Assembly: GCF_017814975.1 (NCBI RefSeq)
Contig: NZ_JAGIQA010000014.1
Span: 124,001 to 188,000, forward strand
DNA length: 64,000 bases
Reading direction: 5' to 3'
Source of the DNA: Cupriavidus consociatus
Lineage (GTDB): Bacteria > Pseudomonadota > Gammaproteobacteria > Burkholderiales > Burkholderiaceae
The first letter of the stretch is position 1. The number at the start of each line of letters is the position of its first letter. Both the position numbers and the translations under genes were made by a program. This document shows, piece by piece, positions 42,855 through 53,829 of this stretch. The notes below the pieces were generated by a model, which had not been told where the DNA came from, made no database searches, and saw only the letters and a list, made by a program, of their open reading frames with translations.

Positions 42855-45182
42855 CTAATCATCATCCCGCGCAGCCGCGCCACCGCCCTGCACCAGGATG
42901 TCGCGGTTGCCATTACCCGACATGGCCGACACCAGCCCGGCCTTCTCCATATCTTCCAGCAGACGCGCGGCGCGGTTGTAGCCGATGCGCAGATGGCGCT
43001 GCACCAGCGAGATCGATGCGCGCCGGTTCTTCAGCACCACTTCCACGGCCTGGTCATACAGCGGATCCGCCTCGCCGCCGCCACCGCCGATACCGGCGCC
43101 GCCGCCAAAGCCATCGCCGCCACCGTCTTCCGCGAGGCCGCCCTCGAGGATGCCTTCGATGTAGTTGGCCTCCCCGCCTTCCTTCAGCTTTTCCACCACG
43201 CGGTGGACTTCATCGTCCGAGACAAAGGCGCCATGCACGCGCACCGGCAGGCCCGTGCCCGGCGCCAGGTAGAGCATGTCGCCCATGCCCAGCAGCGTCT
43301 CGGCGCCCTGCTGGTCGAGGATGGTGCGCGAGTCGATCTTGCTGCTGACCTGGAAGGCGATGCGGGTCGGCACGTTGGCCTTGATCAGGCCGGTGATCAC
43401 GTCCACCGACGGGCGCTGCGTGGCCAGCACCAGGTGCAGGCCGGCGGCGCGCGCCTTCTGCGCGATGCGCGCGATCAGCTCTTCCACCTTCTTGCCGACC
43501 ACCATCATCAGGTCGGCCAGCTCGTCGATGACGATGACGATGGTGGGCAGCTTGTCCAGCGGCTCCGGCGCATCCGGCGTCAGGCTGAACGGGTTCGGGA
43601 GCTTCTCTTCCCTGGCCGCAGCCTCGTCGATCTTCTTGTTGTAGCCCGCCAGGTTGCGCACGCCCAGCTTGCTCATCAGCTTGTAGCGCCGCTCCATCTC
43701 GCCGACCGCCCAGTTCAGAGCGTTGCCGGCCTGGCGCATGTCGGTCACCACCGGACACAGCAGGTGCGGGATGCCCTCGTAGACGCTCATCTCGAGCATC
43801 TTGGGATCGATCAGGATCAGGCGCACGTTGTCCGGCTTGGCCTTGTACAGCAGCGACAGGATCATCGCGTTGATGCCCACCGACTTGCCCGAGCCCGTGG
43901 TGCCAGCGACCATGCAGTGCGGCATCTTGGCCAGGTCCGCCACCATCGGCTTGCCGGCGATGTCCTTGCCCAGCGCCATGGTCAGGCTGGAAGCACTCTC
44001 GTTGTAGACCTGCGAGCCGAGGATTTCAGACAGCCGCACGGTCTGGCGCTTCGGATTGGGCAGCTCCAGCCCCATGTAGTTCTTGCCGGGAATGGTCTCG
44101 ACCACGCGGATCGACACCAGCGACAGCGAACGCGCCAGGTCGCGCGCCAGGTTGACCACCTGGCTGCCCTTGACGCCGGTGGCCGGCTCGATCTCGTAGC
44201 GCGTGATGACCGGCCCCGGGTAGGCCGCCACCACCTTGACCTCGACGCCGAAGTCCTTGAGCTTCTTCTCGATCAGGCGCGAGGTGAATTCCAGCGTCTC
44301 GGCGCTGACCGTTTCCTGGTGCGGCGGGATCGGGTCGAGCAACGACAGCGGCGGCAGGTCCGAGTCCTGGATATCGGCGAACAGCGGCTGCTGCTTCTCG
44401 CGCTCCACCCGTTCATGCTTGGGCACCGCCTGGGGGCGCACGATCTGCACGGGCGGCGCCTCTTCGATGCGCACGCGCTGCACCTCGACGGTTTCCTTGC
44501 GCTCGACCTTGGCGGCCTCGCCGATGATGCGGTCCTGCTTGCTCTCGCGGCGCGCCTTGAAGCCCAGGAACATGGTTTCGACAAAACCGCCGATATGCTC
44601 GGCCACCGACAGCCACGAGAAGTGGAAGAACAGGGACAGACCGATCGCGAACAGCAACAGCAGCAGCAGCGTCGCGCCGGTGAAGCCCAGCGCCACCTGC
44701 ATCCAGCCGCCCAGCGTGTCGCCCAGCACCCCGCCCGGCGCGCGCGGCAGCGCGGCGCGCAGCGGGTACATGCGGATCGCCTCCAGCCCCATGCTGGACA
44801 GCAGCGTCAGCGCGAAGCCGATCCAGCTCACCGCCACGCCCTGGCGATGATCCTCGCGCTCCGGCAGCTCGGCCGTCAGCGTGCGCCAGCCGCGCCAGCA
44901 GCGCCGCACCAGCAGCACCGCCCACCAGTAGGCCGAGAAGCCGAAGATAAAGAACAGCACGTCGGCTACCCAGGCGCCGACACGGCCGCCCAGGTTATGG
45001 ATATCGGCGACCTGGTTCGCATGCGACCAGCCGGGGTCGGTCTTGCTGTAGCTGGCCAGCACGCACAGGAAGCCCAGCGTGACGGCCAGCAGCAGGAACC
45101 AGCGCACCTCGCCCAGCAGTTTGCCGATGCGCGATGGCAAGGCTGACGGATCGGTGCGGGTGGTCGTGGTAGCTCGGGCCAT
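42855..45182 (-). CDS. ftsK: DNA translocase FtsK
   Basis: The 775-residue protein anchors at the septum with four N-terminal membrane segments (about residues 20-175). It translocates chromosomal DNA toward dif for XerCD dimer resolution. A short linker rich in basic and Pro residues follows. The motor has Walker [16 protein letters not shown] and Walker [15 protein letters not shown], with the FtsK-type [20 protein letters not shown]. The C-terminal gamma winged helix ([47 protein letters not shown]) reads KOPS. The Gly-rich stretch [15 protein letters not shown] joins motor and gamma. Confidence 0.97.
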   Translation of the reverse strand: MARATTTTRTDPSALPSRIGKLLGEVRWFLLLAVTLGFLCVLASYSKTDPGWSHANQVADIHNLGGRVGAWVADVLFFIFGFSAYWWAVLLVRRCWRGWRTLTAELPEREDHRQGVAVSWIGFALTLLSSMGLEAIRMYPLRAALPRAPGGVLGDTLGGWMQVALGFTGATLLLLLLFAIGLSLFFHFSWLSVAEHIGGFVETMFLGFKARRESKQDRIIGEAAKVERKETVEVQRVRIEEAPPVQIVRPQAVPKHERVEREKQQPLFADIQDSDLPPLSLLDPIPPHQETVSAETLEFTSRLIEKKLKDFGVEVKVVAAYPGPVITRYEIEPATGVKGSQVVNLARDLARSLSLVSIRVVETIPGKNYMGLELPNPKRQTVRLSEILGSQVYNESASSLTMALGKDIAGKPMVADLAKMPHCMVAGTTGSGKSVGINAMILSLLYKAKPDNVRLILIDPKMLEMSVYEGIPHLLCPVVTDMRQAGNALNWAVGEMERRYKLMSKLGVRNLAGYNKKIDEAAAREEKLPNPFSLTPDAPEPLDKLPTIVIVIDELADLMMVVGKKVEELIARIAQKARAAGLHLVLATQRPSVDVITGLIKANVPTRIAFQVSSKIDSRTILDQQGAETLLGMGDMLYLAPGTGLPVRVHGAFVSDDEVHRVVEKLKEGGEANYIEGILEGGLAEDGGGDGFGGGAGIGGGGGEADPLYDQAVEVVLKNRRASISLVQRHLRIGYNRAARLLEDMEKAGLVSAMSGNGNRDILVQGGGAAARDDD

Positions 45183-45350
45183 GCCTGGATAGGACTCTTA
45201 AGGTGATTCCGGATGCGTTTGGCGCCGCCGTCGGCCTGGGTCAGCGTTGACTGACCAGGTGACTGACGGGCATCGTGGCGGCCATTTTAACGTGGGCGGC
45301 GGCTATCGCACCCATTGGAATTTGCAACAGTGGGCAAATGCCGCTCCTCT

Positions 45351-46378
<1,028 letters not shown>

Positions 46379-46455
46379 TCCCGCCGTCCCGAACCGGCCG
46401 CCGCGGCCGGTTCGCCCCCTTCCCGCAGCCGCCGCGGCGGCCCTGCCCCGGTCGA

Positions 46456-46461
46456 TATAAT
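46456..46461 (+). promoter_or_regulatory. Consensus -10 element upstream of the Smr-domain gene
   Basis: TATAAT at 46456-46461 would place a start near 46468, about 19 nt before the ATG. No -35 is recognisable, and the GC-rich hairpin at 46391-46413 (GAACCGGCC / GGCCGGTTC) upstream may separate the gene from trxB. Confidence 0.35.
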
Positions 46462-46486
46462 CCCGGCGAGTACCCGGAGATTTTTC

Positions 46487-47161
46487 ATGACGCAAGGCGC
46501 CCGCAAACCCGACCGACCGACCCAGCGCTTCGGCCTGAACGACCTGTCCCGCCTGCGCGACAACCTCAAGGCCGATGCCGAGCGGCGCGAAGCTGAACGC
46601 CTGGCCGCCGAGCAGGCGGCACAGCGTGCCCGCGAAGAGGCCGACGTGTTCCGTGCCAGCGTGGGCCAGGTCAGCCAGCTGCGCGCCCGCAACCGCGCCC
46701 ACCACCCCGCCAGCAAGCCCGCGCCCGTGCCGGTGCAATCGCAGCGCAACGACCAGGCGGTGCTGCAAGCCTCGCTGTCCGATGAGTTCGACGTCGAAAG
46801 CCTGCTGGAGACCGACGAGACCCTGTCGTTCCGCCGGCCCGGCATCGGCATGGACGTGATCCGCAAGCTGCGCCGCGGCGAATGGGTGCCCCAGGACAAG
46901 GTCGACCTGCACGGCCTGCGCAGCGACGAGGCGCGCGAAGCGCTGGCCGAATTCCTGCGCCGCTCGGTGCGCAACGGCGTGCGCTGCGTGCGCGTGATCC
47001 ACGGCAAGGGCCTGGGCTCGCCCGACAAGCTGCCGGTGCTCAAGGGCAAGGTGCGCAGCTGGCTGGTGCAGAAGGAGGAAGTGCTCGCCTTCGTGCAGGC
47101 GCGCGAGGCCGAAGGCGGCGCCGGCGCGCTGATGGTGCTGCTGCGCCAGCCGAAGCCCTGA
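46487..47161 (+). CDS. Smr (small MutS-related) domain protein
   Basis: The 224-residue protein has a charged N-terminal half with a likely coiled coil (residues about 25-65: RLRDNLKADAERREAERLAAEQAAQRAREEAD). The Smr domain follows at about 140-215: VDLHGLRSDEAREALAEFLRRS, VRVIHGKGLGSPD, PVLKGKVRSWL. Smr domains are nucleases or nucleic-acid-binding modules; E. coli SmrA/SmrB act as endonucleases, SmrB on mRNA at collided ribosomes. Here the H-x-G (DLHGLR) and HGKG catalytic motifs are intact. The cellular role of this member is not visible. It is 25 bp upstream of the TRIC-type channel gene. Confidence 0.9.
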   Translation: MTQGARKPDRPTQRFGLNDLSRLRDNLKADAERREAERLAAEQAAQRAREEADVFRASVGQVSQLRARNRAHHPASKPAPVPVQSQRNDQAVLQASLSDEFDVESLLETDETLSFRRPGIGMDVIRKLRRGEWVPQDKVDLHGLRSDEAREALAEFLRRSVRNGVRCVRVIHGKGLGSPDKLPVLKGKVRSWLVQKEEVLAFVQAREAEGGAGALMVLLRQPKP

Positions 47162-47186
47162 TGCGCCGGGCCTGACAGCGCCGCGG

Positions 47187-47828
47187 ATGCGTCTCCCGCT
47201 TGAATTGCTGATGGGGCGCCTGCCCCTGATCCTCCATATCATGGAGGTCATCGGCGTGCTCGCCTTCGCGGTGTCGGGCGTGGTCGACGCGCGCAAGCAG
47301 CGGCTCGACGTGGTCGGCACCTTCGTGGTCGCGTTCGCCACGGCCTTTGGCGGGGGCACGCTGCGCGACGTGCTGCTGGACCGGCGCCCGTTCTACTGGG
47401 TCGACCATGAAGGCTATGTGCTGCTGATCTTCGCGATGTCGTTCGGCGCGTCGTTCGTGCTGCGCGTGGTCAGCCGCGTGGCGTCGGACCGGGCCTTGAT
47501 CGTCGCCGACGCGATCGGGCTGGGGCTGTTCTCGGTCACCGGCGCCTCGCTCGCGCTGGTGGCGCAGATGACGCCAACCGTGGCGGTGATGATGGGCATC
47601 ATCTCGTCGGTGTTCGGCGGCGTGGTGCGCGACGTGCTGTGCAATGAAGTACCGATGATCCTGCGCGACCGCTCGCCCTACGCGACCTGCTCCTTTGTCG
47701 GCTGCTGGATCTACATCGGCCTGACCTGGCTGGAAGTGCAGCAGGAGGCGGCGCTGATGACCGGCGCGCTGGCGATCATCGCGATGCGGCTGGTGTCGGT
47801 GCGCTACGGCTGGAAGCTGCCGAGCTGA
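47187..47828 (+). CDS. TRIC/UPF0126-family membrane channel protein
   Basis: The 213-residue membrane protein has about seven helices arranged as two three-helix repeats plus one. The repeats share a glycine-rich signature: FVVAFATAFGGGTLRDVLLDRRPFYW and MGIISSVFGGVVRDVLCNEVPMIL, with the G-G-x-x-R-D motif of the trimeric intracellular cation channel family. Prokaryotic TRIC proteins conduct K+. The family was formerly UPF0126 (YadS/YicG). The start is 25 bp after the Smr gene stop, so they are probably cotranscribed. Confidence 0.88.
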   Translation: MRLPLELLMGRLPLILHIMEVIGVLAFAVSGVVDARKQRLDVVGTFVVAFATAFGGGTLRDVLLDRRPFYWVDHEGYVLLIFAMSFGASFVLRVVSRVASDRALIVADAIGLGLFSVTGASLALVAQMTPTVAVMMGIISSVFGGVVRDVLCNEVPMILRDRSPYATCSFVGCWIYIGLTWLEVQQEAALMTGALAIIAMRLVSVRYGWKLPS

Positions 47829-47854
47829 GCCGGCATCCCGCGGGACAAGCCCCA

Positions 47855-47889
47855 AAACAAAAAAACGCCGCCCGGTTGGGCGGCGTTCT
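47855..47889 (-). terminator. Terminator of the P-II gene
   Basis: AACGCCGCCC and GGGCGGCGTT pair with a GGTT/AACC loop. On the minus strand the stem is followed by a long T run (47855-47865 is A-rich on the plus strand). It can also limit read-through from the TRIC gene. Confidence 0.85.
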
Positions 47890-47908
47890 TGCCTTTGCAG
47901 CCGGCGGG

Positions 47909-48490
<582 letters not shown>

Positions 48491-48498
48491 TCACCCGG

Positions 48499-49458
48499 TC
48501 ACGCCGTGTTGAGGAAACGGCGCCGGTAATCCGAAGGCGCCACCCCGATCCGGCGCAGGAAGGCACGCCGCAGGTTGTTGGGATCGCCAAAGCCGGCCAG
48601 CGCGGCCACGCGCTTGAGCGGATGGCGCGAGCCTTCCAGCAGACGGCGCGCGGCGTCGATGCGCGCGGCCTCGACGAAATCGGCCGGCGTCACCTGGCAT
48701 TCCTGCCGGAAGACGCGGGCAAAGTTGCGCGTGCTCATGCCGGCACGCGCCGCCAGCGCCTCGACCGAGAGGTCGCCGGCGAGGTTCTCGACCACCCAGC
48801 TCTGCACCTCCCGCAGGGCATTGCGCTCGGCCGTCTGCGCCGCGAGGTGGGCACTGAACTGCGACTGCCCGCCCGGCCGCTTGAGGAACATCACCAGTTC
48901 GCGCGCCACCCGCAGCGCCACCACGCGCCCGAAATCCTCCTCGACCAGCGCCAGTGCCAGGTCCAGTCCGGCGGTCACGCCGGCGGACGTGTACAGGTTG
49001 CCGTCCTTCACGTAGATCCGGTCCGGCTCCACGTGGACGCCCGGGAACATGCGGGCCAGCCGGTCGGTGGTGTTCCAGTGCGTGGTGACGCTGCGGCCCT
49101 CGAGCAAGCCGGCATGCGCCAGCACCATCGCCCCGGAACAGACCGACCCGATCCGCCGCACAGTGCGCTCCTTCCGCGCCAGCCAGGCGCGGACGGTTTC
49201 GTCCTGCGTCTGCCGCCAGAGCGCGGGGCCGCCCGCGACCAGCAGCGTGTCGATGTCGTCACCCGCCGTCTCCAGCGTCGCGTCCGGCTCGATACGCATG
49301 CCGTTGGAGGCAGTGAGCATGCCGGGCGCCGATGCAATGATCTCGAACTGGTAGGCATCCGGCTGTCCGGCCTGGCGCGCGCCTTCGTGGAACACGTCGA
49401 GGGGACCGGCGAGATCCAGCATCTGGAAGCCAGGAAAGGCGACGATGGCGATTTTCAT
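48499..49458 (-). CDS. GlxA-family transcriptional regulator (DJ-1/PfpI + AraC)
   Basis: The 319-residue protein has an N-terminal DJ-1/PfpI-like domain (MKIAIVAFPGFQMLDLAGPLDVFHEGA; nucleophile-elbow-like IGSVCSGAMVLAHAGLLEG). A C-terminal AraC helix-turn-helix pair covers about 215-315 (LSVEALAARAGMSTRNFARVFRQECQVTPADFVEAARIDAARRLLEGSRHPLKRVAALAGFGDPNNLRRAFLRRIGVAP). GlxA-type regulators sense small metabolites by unproven means. The ATG at 49458 starts the conserved part; an upstream frame lacks similarity. No target gene is evident next to it. Confidence 0.9.
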   Translation of the reverse strand: MKIAIVAFPGFQMLDLAGPLDVFHEGARQAGQPDAYQFEIIASAPGMLTASNGMRIEPDATLETAGDDIDTLLVAGGPALWRQTQDETVRAWLARKERTVRRIGSVCSGAMVLAHAGLLEGRSVTTHWNTTDRLARMFPGVHVEPDRIYVKDGNLYTSAGVTAGLDLALALVEEDFGRVVALRVARELVMFLKRPGGQSQFSAHLAAQTAERNALREVQSWVVENLAGDLSVEALAARAGMSTRNFARVFRQECQVTPADFVEAARIDAARRLLEGSRHPLKRVAALAGFGDPNNLRRAFLRRIGVAPSDYRRRFLNTA

Positions 49459-49534
49459 GGGCGGCAAGGCAAGTGCCGGGCGTGGCCCGGCTTGGCTGGC
49501 TATGACAAGTCTAGGCAGATTCAGCCAGGGCGCG

Positions 49535-49948
49535 TCAGCGGTAGCGCACGATGGAAATCTCGACGATGCGCCGCGAATCCGCCAGCGCGGCATGGCTGCC
49601 CGCGCGCTGCAATGCCACCAGCCGGCTGCGCTGGTCGCCGATCAGTGCGGCGTCGCCGCCAGCCTCGCGTACGCGGCTGGCGACCCGCTTCAGCAGGAAG
49701 CGCTCGCCGATCCACCCTTCCGCGGTTTCCACGGTGGTGTAGGCCAGCACCTCGTAGGGCCGCGGCGGCTCGCCGCGCATCCAGATGTCGACGCCGTCGA
49801 CGTGTTCGCGCGCGCCGCCCTGGCCGAGCCGAAGCAGCGGCTCGCCTTCATGGCGCCGGATCGGCGCCTGGATGCAGGCGGCGAGGCTCACGCAGCACAA
49901 CAGCAGCAGTGCGGGCACCGCAGCCCGCTTCGTCAGGGATGGTTTCAT
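49535..49948 (-). CDS. Hypothetical lipoprotein
   Basis: The 137-residue precursor has a lipoprotein signal (VPALLLLCCVSLAAC, lipobox LAAC). The mature part is small and soluble, with PRPYEVLAYTTVETAEGWIGERFLLKRVASRVREAGGDAALIG. The VASRVREAGGDAALIGD stretch resembles short outer-membrane lipoproteins that have a thiol-free AxxxGADAVI-like helix, but I cannot name a family. AAGGAAAACAG precedes the ATG at 49948. It is 77 bp upstream of the GlxA-type gene on the same strand. Confidence 0.72.
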   Translation of the reverse strand: MKPSLTKRAAVPALLLLCCVSLAACIQAPIRRHEGEPLLRLGQGGAREHVDGVDIWMRGEPPRPYEVLAYTTVETAEGWIGERFLLKRVASRVREAGGDAALIGDQRSRLVALQRAGSHAALADSRRIVEISIVRYR

Positions 49949-50191
49949 CTGTTTTCCTTTCCTTCGCATCGCAAACGGCGCGCAGTCTAGGCAGGAAAAG
50001 CGGCGCTGCGTCGCCACTGGCAGCCAGCGACCCGTGATTGGCAGGATCTGACGTATCTCGCGCCTATCGGCCAATCGATCTGAAAACCATAATTCCCTTC
50101 ACCAGGCCCGCCCCCTACCCACCGCAGGCCGCGGCAAGCTCCTCCCCGTTACCCGTCAAGGCGGGCAATTTCCTGAAGCAGACCCACGAAT

Positions 50192-51181
50192 ATGACTGTT
50201 GCAGCCCATCTCGCGGCCGCCCTGCCGGCGCCCCGCAGTTCCGTGAAGCACCTCCCCGTCAACCTGTTCGCCGCCGTCATGGGCCTGTCCGGCCTGTCGC
50301 TGGCATGGCGCGGCGCCGTCACCCCTTTCGGTGCCAGTCCCGTCATCGGCGACGCCGTCGGCGTGCTCGCCGTACTGGCTTTCGTGGCCCTGGCCGCCGG
50401 CTATCTCGCCAAGTGGAAGCGCTATCCCGAAGCGGTCCGCGCGGAGTTCAGCCACCCCGTCGCGGGCAATTTCTTCGGCACCATCGCCATTGCCATCCTG
50501 CTGCTGTCGTCGGTGGTCGGCGCGCACCACGCGGCGCTGGGGCAGGCAATCTGGGCGGTCGGCACGGTGCTCACCGTGGCGCTGACCGTCGTCATCGCGG
50601 GCCGGCTGCTCAACAGCCGCACCGAGCCGGCCAATGTCGTGCCGGCCTGGCTGATTCCCGGCGTGGCGACGCTCGACATCGCCGTGGCCGGCGGCACCAT
50701 GCCGATGGCATGGGCGCATGAGGTCAACCTGTTCGCCGCCGCCGTCGGCACGGTGATCGCGCTGGTGTTCTTCACCATGATCTTCTCGCGCCTGGTCCAC
50801 CACGATCCGCTGCCCGCCGGCATGGTGCCGTCGCTGATCATCCTGATCGCGCCGTTCGAGGTCGGCTTCCTGGCCTACGTCAACGTGACCGGCCACGTCG
50901 ACCTGTTTGCCGGCATGCTGTTCTACTTCGGCCTGTTCCTGTTCGTGCTGCTGGCATGGCGCGTGTTCCGCCGCCCGGTGCAGTTCGCGCCGTCGTGGTG
51001 GGCCATCAGCTTCCCGATGGCGGCGCTGTCGAACGCGGCGCTGAAGTACGCGGACCACGTGCAGGCCGGCGTGCTCCACTGGCTGGCCGGGCTGATCCTG
51101 CTGGTCCTGACGGTGGCGATCGCGGTGCTATCCGCGCGCACGCTGCACAGTCTCTTCACGCGTCGTTTGCTGGCCGTCTGA
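50192..51181 (+). CDS. TDT/SLAC1-family anion channel (TehA-like)
   Basis: The 329-residue membrane protein has ten predicted helices and TehA/SLAC1 features. VNLFAAVMGLSGLSLAWRGAVTPFG opens the first helix, and later segments include VVPAWLIPGVATLDIAVAG and LIILIAPFEVGFLAYVNVTG. The family includes tellurite-resistance/anion channels, C4-dicarboxylate carriers and the plant SLAC1 channel, so the substrate is open. Its stop is 3 bp before the SugE-type gene, so the two are cotranscribed. The start has no strong ribosome-binding site but is the first Met of the conserved part. Confidence 0.88.
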   Translation: MTVAAHLAAALPAPRSSVKHLPVNLFAAVMGLSGLSLAWRGAVTPFGASPVIGDAVGVLAVLAFVALAAGYLAKWKRYPEAVRAEFSHPVAGNFFGTIAIAILLLSSVVGAHHAALGQAIWAVGTVLTVALTVVIAGRLLNSRTEPANVVPAWLIPGVATLDIAVAGGTMPMAWAHEVNLFAAAVGTVIALVFFTMIFSRLVHHDPLPAGMVPSLIILIAPFEVGFLAYVNVTGHVDLFAGMLFYFGLFLFVLLAWRVFRRPVQFAPSWWAISFPMAALSNAALKYADHVQAGVLHWLAGLILLVLTVAIAVLSARTLHSLFTRRLLAV

Positions 51182-51184
51182 TCG

Positions 51185-51511
51185 ATGTCGTGGACCCTGT
51201 TGGCCGTGGCCGGCGTGCTCGAGATCGCCTTCGCGTTTGGCATGAAATGGTCGGCCGGCTTCAGCCGGTTCTGGCCCAGTGTCTACGCGGTGGTGACCGG
51301 GCTGTCCAGCATCATCCTGCTGACGCTGTCGCTGCGCGTGCTGCCGGTGGGAACGGCGTATGCGGTCTGGACCGGCATCGGCGCGGCCGGCACCGCGATG
51401 CTCGGCATGCTGTGGCTGGACGAACCGGCATCGCTGGCGCGCGCGGGCTGCATCGCGCTGATCCTGTGCGGCGTGGTTGGGCTGAAGCTGGTCAGCGGGC
51501 CAGCTGCCTGA
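51185..51511 (+). CDS. sugE: SMR-family exporter, SugE/Gdx type
   Basis: The 108-residue protein has four membrane helices. It shows the SMR glutamate in GVLEIAFAFGMKWSAGFSRFWPS and the SugE-like VLPVGTAYAVWTGIGAAGTAMLGMLWLDEPAS. Sequences of this subgroup are mostly guanidinium exporters (Gdx) and form dual-topology dimers; others export quaternary ammonium compounds. No guanidine riboswitch is possible in the 3-bp gap before it. It is the distal gene of a two-gene operon with the TDT channel. Confidence 0.88.
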   Translation: MSWTLLAVAGVLEIAFAFGMKWSAGFSRFWPSVYAVVTGLSSIILLTLSLRVLPVGTAYAVWTGIGAAGTAMLGMLWLDEPASLARAGCIALILCGVVGLKLVSGPAA

Positions 51512-51526
51512 AAGCGCGCCGGCAAG

Positions 51527-51555
51527 AAAATGGCCCGCACAATGCGGGCCATTTC
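51527..51555 (-). terminator. Terminator between sugE and nadE
   Basis: AAATGGCCCGCA and TGCGGGCCATTT form a 12-bp stem with a three-base loop between the convergent genes. On the minus strand a T-rich stretch follows the stem, so it mainly ends nadE, and it may act in both directions. Confidence 0.8.
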
Positions 51556-51577
51556 GCTGCTATGCGACACAGGGGTA

Positions 51578-53626
51578 TTAGTCCGGTACCTTCTCCAGGT
51601 CCGCCAGCCAGACCGCCGACTCCGAGTCGCTCGGTGCGCGCCAGTCGCCGCGCGGCGACAGCGAACCACCCGACCCGACCTTGGGCGCGTTCGGGATGCA
51701 GGAACGCTTGAACTGGCTGGTCCGGAAGAAGCGGTCGAGGAAGATCGCGAGGTTGCGCTTGATCTCCGGCAGCCCGTACTGGTTGCGTGCCACCTCCGGC
51801 CCGTACGGCCACACGCCGCGCTCGCGGTCGCCCCAGGCGTGCTGGGCCAGGAAGGCGATCTTGGACGGCGTGAAGCCGAAGCGCAGCGTGTAGTAGAGAT
51901 TGAAGTCCTGCAGCTCGTATGGCCCGATGCTGCTTTCGGTTTTCTGCTCCGGGCCATGGTTGCTGTCGCCGGGCACCAGCTCGGGGCTGATGTCGGTGTC
52001 CAGCACCGCCAGCAGCACGTCGGCGCCGCCCGCGCCGATCTGGCCGGTCTCGGCGACCCAGCGCACCAGGTGCGAGATCAGCGTCTTGGGCACGCTGGCG
52101 TTGACGTTGTAGTGCGACATGTGGTCGCCCACGCCATAGGTGCACCAGCCCAGCGCCAGCTCGCTCAGGTCGCCGGTGCCGATCACGATCGCGCCGTGGA
52201 AATTGGCCAGCCGGAACAGGTGATTGGTGCGCTCGCCGGCCTGCACGTTCTCGAAGGTCACGTCATAGACCTTTTCGCCCGCGGCGTACGGATGCCCCAG
52301 GTCCTTCAGCATGGCCAGGCAGCTTGGGCGGATGTCGATCTCGGTGGCACTGCAGCCCACCACCTGCATCAGCTTGCGCGCCTGGTCGAGCGTGCGGTCG
52401 CTGGTGGCGAAGCCGGGCATGGTATAGGCGAGGATATTGGCGCGCGGCAGCCCCAGCCGGTCCATCGCCTTGGCGCACACCAGCAGCGCATGCGTGGAAT
52501 CGAGCCCGCCCGAAACGCCGATCACCACCTTGCTGATCTTGCTGGCCGACAGCCGCTGCACCAGCGCCTGCACCTGGATGTTGTAGACCTCCATGCAGCG
52601 CTCGTCGCGCTGGCGCGGGTCGGCCGGCACGTACGGGAAGCGCGCCACATTGCGTGCCAGCGGCAGCGACTTCTCGCGCGGCAGGTCGAGCGCGAAGGTG
52701 ACCACGCGGAACGCTTCGACCTCGGCCTTGTGCCGGCGCACCGAATGGCCGAAGGTGACCTGGTGCATGCGCTCGCGCGACAGGCGTTCGACATCGACGT
52801 CTGCGAACAGCAGGTGCGAGTCGCCGGAGAAACGCTCGGATTCGGCCAGCACTTCGCCGTTCTCGTAGATCAGTGCCTGCCCGTCCCAGGCCAGGTCGGT
52901 CGACGACTCGCCCTTGCCGGCCGAGGTGTACAGGTACGCCGCCAGGCAGCGCGCCGACTGCTGCGACACCAGCTGGTGCCGGTAGCCGGATTTGCCGATC
53001 ACGATGTTCGATGCCGACAGGTTCACCAGCACGGTCGCGCCGGCCATCGCAGCGAAGGACGACGGCGGCACCGGCACCCACACGTCTTCGCAGATCTCGG
53101 CGTGGAAACGGAAGAACGGCAGGCCTTCGATATCGAACAGCAGCCCGGCGCCGAACGGCACGTCCTGGCCCAGCAGCCGCACGCTGTCGACCGTGGCGCA
53201 GTCGGCCGCGCTGAACTGGCGCCCTTCATAGAATTCCCAGTAGTTGGGCAGGAACGACTTGGGCACGACGCCCTGCACACGGCCAGCGGCGACCACGACG
53301 GCGCAGTTGAACAGCTGGTGCTGCACGCGCAGCGGCATGCCCACCACCATCGCCAGCGGCAGCTTGCGCGAAGCTTCGACAATGGTGCCGAGCGCGGTCT
53401 CGCACGCATCGAGCAGCGTGCGCTGGTGGAACAGGTCGTCGCAGGTATAGGCCGACAGGCCCAGCTCGGGGAACGCGGCCAGCACGGCGCCGCGCTGCGC
53501 GGCCTGCGTGGCCAGCGCCAGCGTCTCGCGCGCATTGAAGGCGGGGTCGGCCACGCGGCAGACCGGCACGCCGACGGCCACGCGGGCAAAGCCATGGGAA
53601 TAGAGGTTGAAAAACGGAGTCTTCAT
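51578..53626 (-). CDS. nadE: Glutamine-dependent NAD+ synthetase
   Basis: The 682-residue enzyme makes NAD+ from deamido-NAD+ with glutamine as the nitrogen donor. The N-terminal nitrilase-type glutaminase domain (about 1-300) shows the catalytic Glu in [16 protein letters not shown], Lys in [16 protein letters not shown] and Cys in [11 protein letters not shown]. The synthetase domain has the P-loop SGGLDST (near residue 370), and later [10 protein letters not shown] and [19 protein letters not shown]. The long dimer-or-octamer form is standard in beta-proteobacteria. It runs convergent to sugE; P-II is on the same strand downstream. Confidence 0.97.
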   Translation of the reverse strand: MKTPFFNLYSHGFARVAVGVPVCRVADPAFNARETLALATQAAQRGAVLAAFPELGLSAYTCDDLFHQRTLLDACETALGTIVEASRKLPLAMVVGMPLRVQHQLFNCAVVVAAGRVQGVVPKSFLPNYWEFYEGRQFSAADCATVDSVRLLGQDVPFGAGLLFDIEGLPFFRFHAEICEDVWVPVPPSSFAAMAGATVLVNLSASNIVIGKSGYRHQLVSQQSARCLAAYLYTSAGKGESSTDLAWDGQALIYENGEVLAESERFSGDSHLLFADVDVERLSRERMHQVTFGHSVRRHKAEVEAFRVVTFALDLPREKSLPLARNVARFPYVPADPRQRDERCMEVYNIQVQALVQRLSASKISKVVIGVSGGLDSTHALLVCAKAMDRLGLPRANILAYTMPGFATSDRTLDQARKLMQVVGCSATEIDIRPSCLAMLKDLGHPYAAGEKVYDVTFENVQAGERTNHLFRLANFHGAIVIGTGDLSELALGWCTYGVGDHMSHYNVNASVPKTLISHLVRWVAETGQIGAGGADVLLAVLDTDISPELVPGDSNHGPEQKTESSIGPYELQDFNLYYTLRFGFTPSKIAFLAQHAWGDRERGVWPYGPEVARNQYGLPEIKRNLAIFLDRFFRTSQFKRSCIPNAPKVGSGGSLSPRGDWRAPSDSESAVWLADLEKVPD

Positions 53627-53829
53627 ATCGGGCCCTGGGGTATGGCAGGCATGGGGCGGGTCATCCGCGCCTGAACCTGGGGGTGACGCATATCCGCCAT
53701 TCTACGTCGCTACCCGGGGCCGCGCCGCCGCCGCCGTGCCGCAGCGCCGCCACGCCATTTCCGGTAGACTCGAGCCGCCATGCGCCCGCCCTGGGCGCGC
53801 TCCCGTTCCCATCCCTTCAGCGACAGCCC

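Noticed and set aside
42705-45146. An 813-residue open frame opposite ftsK
   Set aside because: Shadow frame of ftsK; FtsK has complete motor and gamma-domain motifs on the minus strand.
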